Assembly (NCBI GenBank): GCA_910577575.1
Contig: CAJTOG010000039.1
Coordinates: 1 to 17,515 of the forward strand
Length of the DNA stretch: 17,515 nt
Direction of reading: 5' to 3'
From: an uncultured Ruminococcus sp.
Lineage (GTDB): Bacteria; Bacillota; Clostridia; Oscillospirales; Ruminococcaceae
The translations under genes were made by a program, and so were the position numbers. A model generated the notes under the pieces. The model searched no databases and had not been told where the DNA came from. It saw nothing but the letters and a program-made list of their open reading frames with translations. This document shows positions 5,682 to 13,616 of the stretch, in pieces (position 1 is the stretch's first letter; each line of letters opens with the position of its first letter).

Positions 5682-6458
5682 TTAAACTTTCTTTTTATTT
5701 TTTCTGTAGATTATTGTAAGACCTTTAATTAAAAGGTTTTTATCAACAGTAATATTTTTTCTGCAAAGCGGTACAACAATAGAAGAGAGACCGCCGGTGG
5801 CGACAGCAGTACATTTTTCACCGAGTTCTTCTTCAATTCGTTCAATAATTCCGTCGATTGCACACGCATTTGAATATAACATACCGCTTTTCATACAGTC
5901 AATTGTGTTTCTGCCGATTATATTTGGGGGAAGTTCAAAGTCTATTTTGGGAAGCTGTGCTGTACGCTGAATAAGGGCATCAGTTGCAACGCCCATTCCT
6001 GTTATGATAAGTCCGCCAAGATAGTTTTTACTTTTGTCAACAACGGAAACGGTAGTAGCTGTTCCCATATCAATAATAATAAGAGGAACAGGATAAGTAT
6101 TTATAGCAGCAACAGCATCAACAGCCTGGTCGCTTCCAAGTTGTTTGGGATTGTCAATAAGTATATTAAGACCGGTTTTAACTCCCGGTCCTGCAACCAT
6201 TACATCAACATTGAAAAGCTTACAGATAGCTTCTTTTATGATATTGGTTACAGAAGGCACAACTGATGACATAATAGCATCGTCAATATCCTTACAGCAA
6301 AAATTATTCATTTCAAGAATATTCTTAATCAGACAGGCATATTCAGTTGCGGTCGCATTATGATTAGTGGAAATCCTTTCAAAAACCGGAATATTATCAT
6401 TTTCGTCAACACAGCCGAAAACTATATTTGTGTTGCCTATATCAACAGCCAAAAGCAT
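5682..6458 (-). CDS. coaX: Type III pantothenate kinase
   Basis: 258 aa, normal for CoaX. It phosphorylates pantothenate with ATP, the first step of CoA synthesis, and is not inhibited by CoA in characterised members. Visible ASKHA-fold motifs: phosphate loop DIGNTN (6-11), LGSDQAVDAVAA (107-118) with the catalytic aspartate Asp110, the second phosphate motif DMGTATT (130-136), GGLIITG (148-154) and the adenosine-side TGGL (221-224). AGGAGG (plus coordinates 6467-6472) lies 8 nt before the start. It follows an 80-aa hypothetical gene by 19 bp and preceded an nfi gene now decayed. CoaBC, acting on its product after cysteine ligation, is divergently transcribed from the shared promoter region upstream. 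Confidence 0.95.
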   Translation of the reverse strand: MLLAVDIGNTNIVFGCVDENDNIPVFERISTNHNATATEYACLIKNILEMNNFCCKDIDDAIMSSVVPSVTNIIKEAICKLFNVDVMVAGPGVKTGLNILIDNPKQLGSDQAVDAVAAINTYPVPLIIIDMGTATTVSVVDKSKNYLGGLIITGMGVATDALIQRTAQLPKIDFELPPNIIGRNTIDCMKSGMLYSNACAIDGIIERIEEELGEKCTAVATGGLSSIVVPLCRKNITVDKNLLIKGLTIIYRKNKKKV

Positions 6459-6477
6459 ATAAAAAACCTCCTGAATT

Positions 6478-6720
6478 TTATTTATATGGTTTGTATTTAT
6501 CTTTTATATTGAATTTTTCCAAAATACTATCAATCAATTTTGTCAGATGTTTCACGTTAGGTATATACGAATTTATACTTTTACAACTAAAATGATATAA
6601 AGTTTCTGTATTGTTAAAATTTCTATAAACCAAACATCGCTTAAGTAGTTTTTCAAGTATAATTTTGTCTGATTTTGTTAATATATCAAAATTTTCAGAA
6701 GTTATATTATATACATTCAT
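6478..6720 (-). CDS. Hypothetical 80-aa protein upstream of coaX
   Basis: Not recognised. It is a small, Lys/Asn/Ile-rich, probably soluble helical protein (segment LTKSDKIILEKLLKRC about 14-29 and a second helix about 57-73), with no membrane segment. Cys29 and Cys46 are present without a metal-site pattern. An AGGA ribosome site (6728-6731) is spaced 7 nt from the ATG, and the gene follows a good extended -10 promoter, so expression is likely. The coaX ribosome site lies in the 19-bp gap after its stop, so it is the first gene of the coaX unit. Confidence 0.65.
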   Translation of the reverse strand: MNVYNITSENFDILTKSDKIILEKLLKRCLVYRNFNNTETLYHFSCKSINSYIPNVKHLTKLIDSILEKFNIKDKYKPYK

Positions 6721-6756
6721 ATATTTTTCCTGGCTGATTGAAGTATTACTTAATTT

Positions 6757-6814
6757 ATTATATCATATTTTTTTCAGTAAATCTATAGATTTAAAAAAAT
6801 TTTTATGATATAAT
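6757..6814. promoter_or_regulatory. Symmetric divergent promoter, coaX unit and coaBC
   Basis: Each strand carries TAGATT, a 17-bp spacer and an extended -10 TGATATAAT. On plus the elements are 6786-6791 and 6809-6814; on minus they are 6785-6780 and 6762-6757. The two -35 boxes meet back to back at the centre of the perfect palindrome TAAATCTATAGATTTA (6778-6793), and the -10 boxes are exactly equidistant from its axis (6785.5). Equal promoter strength in both directions is expected. Confidence 0.8.
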
Positions 6815-6840
6815 AGAAATAAATCAAGGAGGTTTTTATT

Positions 6841-8031
6841 ATGCTTAAGGGAAAAACTGTATTATTAGGAGTTTCAAGCTCCATCGCTGCTTATAAGATG
6901 TGTAATGTCGCAAGAGTGTTGACAAAGCTGGGGGCAGATGTTCATGTTTCCATGACTGCAAATGCACAGAATTTTGTTCATCCTCTTACTTTTGAAACGC
7001 TTACTCAGAATAAATGTCTTATTGATACTTTTGACAGGAATTTTCAGTATAGTGTGGAACATGTGGCGATTGCAAAAAAGGCTGATGTGGTGATGGTAGC
7101 TCCCGCAACTGCCAATATTATAGGTAAAATTGCAAATGGAATTGCTGATGATATGCTTACTACTACAGTTATGGCGTGTACCTGTAAAAAAATTATAGCT
7201 CCTGCAATGAATCATAATATGTTACATAATCCCATAGTTCAGGACAATATTAAGAAACTCCGTCATTTCGGTTATGAAATAATAGAGCCGATAAGGGGTA
7301 TGCTTGCTAACCGTGATATTGGTGACGGAAAACTTCCTGACGAAGAAACACTTGTTGAATATATACTACGTGAGATTTCATTTGAAAAGGATTTAAAAGA
7401 TAAAAAAATTCTTGTTACAGCAGGAGCAACAAGGGAAAAGATTGACCCTGTACGTTTTATTTCAAATCATTCAAGCGGAAAAATGGGGTTTGCAATAGCA
7501 AGAGCAGCAATGCTTAGAGGTGCGGAGGTTATTGTTGTATCAGCTCATACGGATATTGAACCACCGATGTTTGTAAAGGTAATCAAAGCTGAATCGGCGG
7601 AAGATATGTTCAATGCAGTAAAGGAAAATATGCATGACGCTGATATTATAATAAAGGCAGCAGCAGTTGCGGATTATACTCCTGTTACGTTTTCAGACAG
7701 TAAAATTAAAAAGTCTGAGAGTGATATGAGTATCACATTAAAGCGTACAACGGATATTCTGAAATATATAAGCGAAAACAGACGCAGTAATCAGATTATA
7801 TGTGGTTTTTCAATGGAAACGGATAACGTAATTGAAAACTCAAGAAAAAAACTTGAATCCAAAAAATGTGATATGATATGTGCAAATTCTCTGAAAATAT
7901 CAGGAGCAGGTTTTGGAACTGATACTAATATTATTACGATGATTACTAAAAACAGCAGTGAAGAAATTGAACTTATGTCAAAATTTGATGCTGCAAATAT
8001 TATTTTAAGTAAGCTTAATAATATGATTTAA
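6841..8031 (+). CDS. coaBC: Bifunctional CoaBC (PPC synthetase/decarboxylase)
   Basis: 396 aa, the usual length. The C-terminal CoaB half ligates cysteine to phosphopantothenate; the N-terminal FMN-dependent CoaC half decarboxylates the product to phosphopantetheine. CoaC features: GVSSSIAAYK (10-19), catalytic His74 in EHV, and PAMN with Asn124. At the flexible flap, where family members carry an essential cysteine in an ACGD-type motif, this protein reads GMLANRDIGDGKL, with Asn157 in place of Cys. CoaB features: VTAGATREKIDPVRFISN (192-209), HSSGKMG (210-216), AAAVADY (273-279), and KIKK (288-291). AAGGAGG (6826-6832) is 8 nt before the start. It is driven from the divergent promoter shared with coaX. 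The missing cysteine leaves the decarboxylase mechanism open; the CoaB half looks intact. Confidence 0.94.
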   Translation: MLKGKTVLLGVSSSIAAYKMCNVARVLTKLGADVHVSMTANAQNFVHPLTFETLTQNKCLIDTFDRNFQYSVEHVAIAKKADVVMVAPATANIIGKIANGIADDMLTTTVMACTCKKIIAPAMNHNMLHNPIVQDNIKKLRHFGYEIIEPIRGMLANRDIGDGKLPDEETLVEYILREISFEKDLKDKKILVTAGATREKIDPVRFISNHSSGKMGFAIARAAMLRGAEVIVVSAHTDIEPPMFVKVIKAESAEDMFNAVKENMHDADIIIKAAAVADYTPVTFSDSKIKKSESDMSITLKRTTDILKYISENRRSNQIICGFSMETDNVIENSRKKLESKKCDMICANSLKISGAGFGTDTNIITMITKNSSEEIELMSKFDAANIILSKLNNMI

Positions 8032-8033
8032 TA

Positions 8034-8065
8034 AAAAAGTCCTCTGAAATTTCAGGGGACTTTTT
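8034..8065. terminator. Bidirectional terminator between convergent genes
   Basis: A long stem (8034-8049 with 8050-8065, one G-T pair) has an A run on its left and T run on its right, so it can terminate both coaBC from the left and the Imm1-like/DUF1846 unit from the right. In practice the central GAAATTTC would form the loop. Confidence 0.85.
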
Positions 8066-8071
8066 ATTTTA

Positions 8072-8293
8072 TTACGTTTCATCATTATGCCATGTTATAA
8101 ATAAGGGAGGTTTATGAATTTTTTGGAAGTAATCAAGGGCTTTTTCTATCTGTTTTTTTGGCAGTACCCAAGATAATGGGTATTCATCAAGCTGTCCGTT
8201 TGATAGATAAAATTCCATTGTTTCATCTTTTGCATCGTTATATTGAGGATTTCCTGATGTAAATTCCGCACTTTCATTATCAGAAAGGTACAT
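8072..8293 (-). CDS. Imm1-like immunity protein, probably N-terminally frameshifted
   Basis: 73 residues from the first in-frame ATG, but the homologous-looking frame extends upstream to a TGA at 8384-8386, adding PYKEIWIDTEDDEQ and ALINGDYGFL. No ribosome site precedes 8293. An ATG at 8387 sits 10 nt after the stop of the upstream gene, and dropping one T of the plus-strand run 8378-8382 would join it to this frame, giving a protein of about 104 aa. The layout (hydrophobic strand, then YLSDNESAEFTSGN, then a helix and a final PPLFITWHN strand) resembles the Imm1 family of immunity proteins to polymorphic toxins. No toxin is visible nearby, so it would be an orphan. Family call is moderate; it may be a pseudogene. 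Confidence 0.45.
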   Translation of the reverse strand: MYLSDNESAEFTSGNPQYNDAKDETMEFYLSNGQLDEYPLSWVLPKKQIEKALDYFQKIHKPPLFITWHNDET

Positions 8294-8397
8294 AAGGAAT
8301 CCATAGTCACCATTTATAAGAGCTGTTAAAGTCTGCTCATCGTCCTCGGTATCAATCCATATTTCTTTATATGGACATTTTTCTCATATATAAATGA

Positions 8398-9864
8398 TTA
8401 ATTGCTGTATTTTGGTTCACAGGTAAGATTTATGCCAAGACGCTTGAAGATACGTTCATCAACGGCAGAAAGAATAACAGTGGAGTGGACTTCACAGCCA
8501 CGGAGCTTTGAAATCTGTTCCATTGCTATTTTTGCATTATTATCAGTAGTTGCACAGATAGAAAGTGCAAGCAGTGTTTCATCTGTATGTATTCTTGGAT
8601 TGTTATTGCCCAGATGATTTACTTTCAAATCCATAATTGGCTCGATAACATGAGGGGACATAAGAAGTACATTATCATCAAGACCAGCAAAATGTTTTAA
8701 AGCATTGAGCAGAAGTCCTGAAACCGCACCCAGAAGTTCAGATGTTCTGCCCGTCAGGATAGTACCGTCCGGAAGTTCCATGGCAGCGGCAGGAGCACCT
8801 GTTTCCTGTTCTTTTGCAAGTGCGGCAGCAACTGTTTTTCTGTCATCAGTGGTAACATGGGCTTGCTGCATCAGGAGAGTGAGTTTCATTTCCTCATCTT
8901 CGGAAATAAGTCCCTTTTTCCTGTCACACAGTCCTGTATAATACCGGCGGATTATTTCATCTTTGGCAGCCTGACATGTAACTTCATCATCAGAAATGCA
9001 GTTACCAGCCATATTTACTCCCATATCTGTAGGTGATTTATAAGGCGATTCACCGAGTATATTTTCAAACATTGCATTTAGTACAGGGAAAATTTCAATA
9101 TCACGGTTATAGTTTACGGTGGTTTTTCCATACGCTTCCAAGTGAAACGGGTCAATCATATTTACGTCATTCAGGTCGGCAGTGGCAGCTTCATAAGCAA
9201 CATTTACAGGGTGACGGAGCGGAAGATTCCATATTGGAAAAGTTTCAAATTTAGCATATCCGGCATCTATTCCTCGTTTATGTTCATGATAGAGTTGGGA
9301 AAGACAGGTAGCCATTTTTCCGCTTCCTGGTCCCGGAGCAGTAATTACAACGAGTTTACGTGAAGTTTCTATGTATTCATTTCTGCCGTATCCCTTGTCA
9401 CTTATAATGCGTTTAAGGTCTGAGGGATAGCCTTTGATGCTGTAATGATGATATACTTTGATTCCCATGGATTCAAGTCTGCTCTGAAAAGCATCAGCAG
9501 TAGGCTGATTATCATATCTTGTGAGAACAACACTGCTTACATAAAGCCCGATTTTTGTAAAAATATTTACCAGACGAATAACATCAACATCATATGTAAT
9601 ACCTAAATCGCCTCTGATTTTATTTTTTTCAATGTCATCAGAATTTATAACAATAACTATTTCAGCATCGTCTTTGAGCTGAAGAAGCATTTGAAGTTTA
9701 CTGTCAGGCTTGAATCCGGGGAGAACACGAGAAGCATGGAAATCATCAAAGAGCTTTCCACCGAATTCAAGATACAGTTTATCACCGAACTGTGCAATAC
9801 GCTGACGTATATGTTCGGACTGCATTTTCAGATATTTTTCATTGTCAAAACCAATTTTATTCAT
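8398..9864 (-). CDS. DUF1846 domain-containing protein
   Basis: 488-aa cytoplasmic protein of the DUF1846 family, widespread in Firmicutes and without an established activity. Starting at residue 1 it has the family opening (GFDNEKYLKMQSEHI, FGDKLYLEFGGKLFDDFHA about 27-44), a glycine-rich APGPGSGKMATCL loop (176-188) resembling a nucleotide-binding turn, and a long alpha/beta C-terminal half containing several His and Asp residues (PHVIEP, NNPRIHTDE). The start is placed at 9864, not 9888, because GGAGG (9872-9876 on plus) is 7 nt upstream of 9864 and would be coding otherwise. It has its own promoter and precedes the degraded Imm1-like gene by 10 bp. Identification is by overall similarity; function unknown. 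Confidence 0.9.
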   Translation of the reverse strand: MNKIGFDNEKYLKMQSEHIRQRIAQFGDKLYLEFGGKLFDDFHASRVLPGFKPDSKLQMLLQLKDDAEIVIVINSDDIEKNKIRGDLGITYDVDVIRLVNIFTKIGLYVSSVVLTRYDNQPTADAFQSRLESMGIKVYHHYSIKGYPSDLKRIISDKGYGRNEYIETSRKLVVITAPGPGSGKMATCLSQLYHEHKRGIDAGYAKFETFPIWNLPLRHPVNVAYEAATADLNDVNMIDPFHLEAYGKTTVNYNRDIEIFPVLNAMFENILGESPYKSPTDMGVNMAGNCISDDEVTCQAAKDEIIRRYYTGLCDRKKGLISEDEEMKLTLLMQQAHVTTDDRKTVAAALAKEQETGAPAAAMELPDGTILTGRTSELLGAVSGLLLNALKHFAGLDDNVLLMSPHVIEPIMDLKVNHLGNNNPRIHTDETLLALSICATTDNNAKIAMEQISKLRGCEVHSTVILSAVDERIFKRLGINLTCEPKYSN

Positions 9865-9896
9865 AAAAAATCCTCCGTAAAAAATCATATGTTAAT

Positions 9897-9925
9897 ATTA
9901 TATAACAAAAGCTGAAAAAAAGCAA
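9897..9925 (-). promoter_or_regulatory. Promoter of the DUF1846 gene
   Basis: On the minus strand TTGCTT (9925-9920), a 17-bp spacer and TATAAT (9902-9897). The predicted start is near 9890, leaving a leader of about 25 nt before the start codon at 9864. Confidence 0.65.
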
Positions 9926-9953
9926 TAGAAAAAATATAATTAAAATATTAAAA

Positions 9954-9980
9954 TAACCTGTACTTATACAGTACAGGTTA
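9954..9980. terminator. Hairpin terminator of the ABC operon
   Basis: A perfect 11-bp stem (9954-9964 with 9970-9980), loop TATAC, located 7 bp after the DUF4340 stop on the minus strand. The minus-strand T-run that follows is interrupted, so termination there may be leaky; the plus-strand T-run (9984-9989) is better. Confidence 0.7.
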
Positions 9981-9987
9981 TAATTTT

Positions 9988-11391
9988 TTAGTTGTTATTT
10001 GGTTCAATTCCTGTGTGACGGCATAAAACCTCATAAGCCGAAAGCATTGAATCTGTTCCGGACATGAAATTTGATGACGTAACGGTACCAGTATATTCAC
10101 CGTCAGCAAAGACATAACAGTTGTCTCCTTCACCTGTTGAAACAAGGTCTATAGAAGTTTTGGAATCATCAGAATTGGTATATTTCAGAGAGAGAACAGG
10201 GTCGGTAAGTTCTGGTTTGACTTCAATATCGATATCATTTATAGTTATATATGAGAACGTATTATAGAATGTTGTGAAAAAGCTTTTGATTTCAGCAACG
10301 TTCAGGTCAATTTCTGTACCTCTGCATTCAGCATATGAATTTGCAGCATCAACAGTAAATTTATCAGAAAATTCATCACAGTTGATTTCAAAATCCTTAA
10401 TAGAATAGAGATTTGCATTTTCAATAGTCTGCATTACAAAATCGAAAATTTCATAGTTGATGAATTTCATATCTTGGGTATAGTAGGTTTCAACCTGCTT
10501 TGAATCAGTCATATAGACATGAGTATAAGTTTTGGCATCTTTGCCATAATAGCTCATTAATATGGTCTTTTCAGTACCGTCTGAACCTCTGACAGTAAAT
10601 TCTGCTTCCGGTTCATCGAATCCATATGTTTTAATGTCATCATCTGTTTCATCAAGCATCTGTTCAGCGGTAAGGCGTGTAATCAGTGTTACCATAGTAG
10701 AAGGCTTTGTCTGATTTACTGTGAGCATTGCATATTCTTCTGGAAGTTCCCAGCGTCCGTTTTTTGAGTTATAAGTTAAATCATAAATTATTTTGCCGTT
10801 CTTTCTAAGGGTCATGCCGACAACTTCATTATCTTTATAGGGAATAAAGTTGTCATCCTTGATTGAAAGACGTGTAGTAAGAATTGATTCGGCATCTGAT
10901 GCGGGAATTGCATATATATTGTTTTTTGTGTCCGTATAGGCATAGTAATAATCACCTGTGGGACTTTTGTCTCCTATGTGTAAAGTATAATCGCTTGTAC
11001 CGTCCGAAACTGTTATGGTATATGGTTCACTGAGACCATATTTAGCTTTGTTTTCATCAGTTGCCTCACCATAATTTGTATCAGCAGTAAGCTGTGCAAA
11101 ATATGTGCAGATACCCTGCAAGGTTGTTTGGTTCAGTTCAAAGTTTTCATCCTGAGAAGAATTCATAATCCATTTTCCGTCATTTAATTCAGCGGAATAG
11201 TTTATGTCAGAAGATTCAACATCAATTCTGATTAATGTTTCTGAATCAAGATTGAAAAGTACATTGTCAGCAAGTGATTCTTCCTGTTTTTTCGTTTCCT
11301 TTTCACTTTTATTCTTGACGCTGACAAATGCTCCTACAGATATACCTGCTATGACAGCAAGTACGATAATAGCAATAATAACCTTTTTCAT
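9988..11391 (-). CDS. DUF4340 protein, Gld-type ABC accessory
   Basis: 467-aa membrane-anchored protein. Residues 1 to about 26 (MKKVIIAIIVLAVIAGISVGAFVSV) form one N-terminal helix or uncleaved anchor; the rest is an extracytoplasmic, acidic, beta-rich region with repeated units of the DUF4340 type (for example KYGLSEPYTITVSDG and TYGFDEPEAEFTVRG, similar blocks about 120 residues apart). The start is the ATG at 11391, not the TTG at 11394: GGAG (11401-11404) is 9 nt upstream and the stop of the GldG-like gene overlaps it as TGATG, giving translational coupling. It is the last gene of the operon. DUF4340 proteins regularly accompany GldG-like proteins; their exact role is not established. 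Confidence 0.88.
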   Translation of the reverse strand: MKKVIIAIIVLAVIAGISVGAFVSVKNKSEKETKKQEESLADNVLFNLDSETLIRIDVESSDINYSAELNDGKWIMNSSQDENFELNQTTLQGICTYFAQLTADTNYGEATDENKAKYGLSEPYTITVSDGTSDYTLHIGDKSPTGDYYYAYTDTKNNIYAIPASDAESILTTRLSIKDDNFIPYKDNEVVGMTLRKNGKIIYDLTYNSKNGRWELPEEYAMLTVNQTKPSTMVTLITRLTAEQMLDETDDDIKTYGFDEPEAEFTVRGSDGTEKTILMSYYGKDAKTYTHVYMTDSKQVETYYTQDMKFINYEIFDFVMQTIENANLYSIKDFEINCDEFSDKFTVDAANSYAECRGTEIDLNVAEIKSFFTTFYNTFSYITINDIDIEVKPELTDPVLSLKYTNSDDSKTSIDLVSTGEGDNCYVFADGEYTGTVTSSNFMSGTDSMLSAYEVLCRHTGIEPNNN

Positions 11392-12878
11392 CAAGCGTAT
11401 CTCCTTTTAAGCCATACGGCAACACCTGCGAGTGCAAAGATTACAGGTATGAAAATAAATAGTCTTATAGTTTTTGATGCGTCTTCTCCGTCTTCAAAAG
11501 TCATAGTATCATATGAATTTGATTTTGTTCCAATACCCATATCGATGTCGCTGTCGCTCAGCCATGTATTTGAGAAAAGCGTAAGCATTCTTGTACCATA
11601 TATGCTTATAGTAACACGGTCATTGTCTATTGAATCATCTGAACCGATAACAATAAGCTTTGCACCTGTTTGTTTGTTGTATGAGTAATATCCGAGAACA
11701 AGCGGAGCATTTGATTTTCCTTTAGCTTCAGCGGCAGTTTTTTCATCACCGCCCATCGGTTCACTTATTGTAGTATAGTCAGTACTGTCCTGTGTGGGAG
11801 GAATATTTTCGATAATTGAAGCTTTTTCAATCATTTCACTTGATGAAGTAAGTTCACTGAAGCTTCTTGTATTTCCTATGCCTGCGATATATTTACCTTC
11901 GGTTATAAGTGTGTTTAAGTCAGTAGTCAAATCTTCTGTATAGTCTTCACCTTTTGACGGATATGACACACGGAAATATCTGTCATCCTGTTCAGAATCA
12001 AGATTACGATATTGCCAGTCTGCATTTTTTTCTCTTACAAGATTATAGTCCATAGAGATTTCAAATCTTGCAAGAAGATATTCTATATTTTCAAATCTGC
12101 CTTCTGTTTCAGAAGGAGGAAGAATCATTGAAATTGCACCGCCGTTGTCAATATACTGACTCAGTTTATCACGGTCAGAATCTGAAATATCCTTCTGAGG
12201 AGCAGCAAGATATATGATAGCAGTATTTTCCGGAACTTTGTCAACTTCGGATAAATTAAGCTCTTGAACATCATAGTTGTCTGACATGATTTCTTCCTTA
12301 TAAATGGAGTAGTTTTCATCAAGCGTCTTATCGCTGTAGCCTGTAAGGAAGTAGACGGTAGGAAGGTTTCCGCTTGTGCAAAGATAAATAGCACCTGCAA
12401 TAAGCTCTTCGCCTGCATATTCAAGAATACCATTTGAGTCCTGTTGGAAACAGCGTATAAATTTAATCTGTTTTATGGTATTTCCGCATTTTACAAATAT
12501 ATCAGCAAGACCGACATCAAGAAGTCCGGTGGGATTGAGGGATTCAGCAAGTTCGGTATCTTCATTCGGGTCAAAACAGGTCAGGGTAATATTATCCTGT
12601 TCATCAAGTTTTGTAAGGGTATGGTAAAGCGGCAGATAACGTGGGACTTCCTTTAAATCCATGAGTGAGGAAAGGAAATATATTTCAATCTGTTTGTCTG
12701 ATGTATCTTCAATAAGCTGTGTTGTAATTGGATTTAGTGTATATTTTCCGGAAGGTGTCATATCATAAACCTTGTCATAGTAACCAAAAATCATATTTAT
12801 AGGTACAAATACAACTAAAATCAGAATTGCAAGCACAAATGCAAATGCACCTGAAAGATTCAGTTTTTTCTTGTTCAT
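11391..12878 (-). CDS. GldG-like ABC transport auxiliary protein
   Basis: 495-aa protein of the ABC-transporter auxiliary (GldG-like) family. A membrane helix near the N-terminus (about 11-32) and another at the C-terminus (about 473-489, followed by KRRYA) bracket a large extracytoplasmic domain. The family pattern is visible: YDMTPSGKYTLNP (about 38-50), a segment like VYFLTGY (about 173-179), IIYLAAPQKDISDSDRDKL (about 221-239) and YIDNGGAISMILPP (about 242-255). AGGGGG lies about 9 nt upstream of the ATG. It begins 6 bp after the permease stop and overlaps the DUF4340 start by one base. In Bacteroidetes GldG works with GldA and GldF in gliding and secretion; here no gliding is expected, so the substrate is unknown. 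Confidence 0.88.
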   Translation of the reverse strand: MNKKKLNLSGAFAFVLAILILVVFVPINMIFGYYDKVYDMTPSGKYTLNPITTQLIEDTSDKQIEIYFLSSLMDLKEVPRYLPLYHTLTKLDEQDNITLTCFDPNEDTELAESLNPTGLLDVGLADIFVKCGNTIKQIKFIRCFQQDSNGILEYAGEELIAGAIYLCTSGNLPTVYFLTGYSDKTLDENYSIYKEEIMSDNYDVQELNLSEVDKVPENTAIIYLAAPQKDISDSDRDKLSQYIDNGGAISMILPPSETEGRFENIEYLLARFEISMDYNLVREKNADWQYRNLDSEQDDRYFRVSYPSKGEDYTEDLTTDLNTLITEGKYIAGIGNTRSFSELTSSSEMIEKASIIENIPPTQDSTDYTTISEPMGGDEKTAAEAKGKSNAPLVLGYYSYNKQTGAKLIVIGSDDSIDNDRVTISIYGTRMLTLFSNTWLSDSDIDMGIGTKSNSYDTMTFEDGEDASKTIRLFIFIPVIFALAGVAVWLKRRYA

Positions 12879-12884
12879 TACAGC

Positions 12885-13616
12885 TTACCCCCTGTTCCAG
12901 CGTCTTTTTTCAATTGCGATATAGTTCCATGCAAGAGCCACAATTATTGCTGACGTAAAGAATATAAGGTCTGAAAGCCTTATGAATCCCTGCGAGAAAT
13001 AAGCAAATCTTGGCTGTGCGGCAAAAGCATAGATGGCAGCCTGTATTTTCGGATATTGTGCAATGAAATCAGTCTGTGAGAAATCATCAATGAATATAAA
13101 TACAAACATGACTATTTCTCCGATAATAGCGGCAATAATTGAGTTTTCAGTGAATGCGGATATAAGTTGTCCGAAAGCAATGAACATTGCTCCCCAGAAG
13201 AAGAAACCGATATATGCACAAATAAGCTGGCTCATAATAACTTCTCCGTGCATGGCGGTAAATATTGGAAAAAACAGCGAGCCGGCAATCATGAAGAGGA
13301 ATACTGTTATATTTGCGAAGTATTTGCCGATAATGATTTGAAATACATTTACGGGCGAGGTCATAAGGAGAACTTCTGTTCCGAATTTTCGTTCATCTGC
13401 AAAAGTACGCATTGTAAGTATTGGTATAAGAAATATGAAATAGAAGATTACATTGTAGAAAATTTCAGGGAAAGTAAACTGAAATTGTGGTTTGTCGAGA
13501 TTTCCGAGCTGATTATTAAACATGAAAGTGAATAGGAACATGAACAGTGCGGAAACGGTATAGGCAAACGGAGTATAGAAAAAAGACTGAAGTTCTTTTT
13601 TGTAAACAGAAAACAT
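12885..13616 (-). CDS. ABC-2 type permease (GldF-like)
   Basis: 243 aa, six predicted membrane helices (about 13-35, 54-74, 100-120, 130-152, 158-178 and 213-234). MFSVYKKELQSFFYTPFAY at the N-terminus and MRTFADERKFGTEVLLMTSPV (split by helix 2, about 69-89) are the GldF/ABC-2 permease hallmarks. The ATG overlaps the ATPase stop by one base (TAATG at 13616), and an AGGAGG lies inside the end of the ATPase gene. It should pair with the ATPase as the membrane channel, with GldG-like and DUF4340 proteins on the outer face. Confidence 0.9.
   Translation of the reverse strand: MFSVYKKELQSFFYTPFAYTVSALFMFLFTFMFNNQLGNLDKPQFQFTFPEIFYNVIFYFIFLIPILTMRTFADERKFGTEVLLMTSPVNVFQIIIGKYFANITVFLFMIAGSLFFPIFTAMHGEVIMSQLICAYIGFFFWGAMFIAFGQLISAFTENSIIAAIIGEIVMFVFIFIDDFSQTDFIAQYPKIQAAIYAFAAQPRFAYFSQGFIRLSDLIFFTSAIIVALAWNYIAIEKRRWNRG

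Noticed and set aside
5682..6458. Q111 in CoaX as a lost catalytic residue
   Set aside because: The Arg found in some CoaX GADR motifs is variable in Clostridia; the catalytic aspartate (Asp110) is retained.
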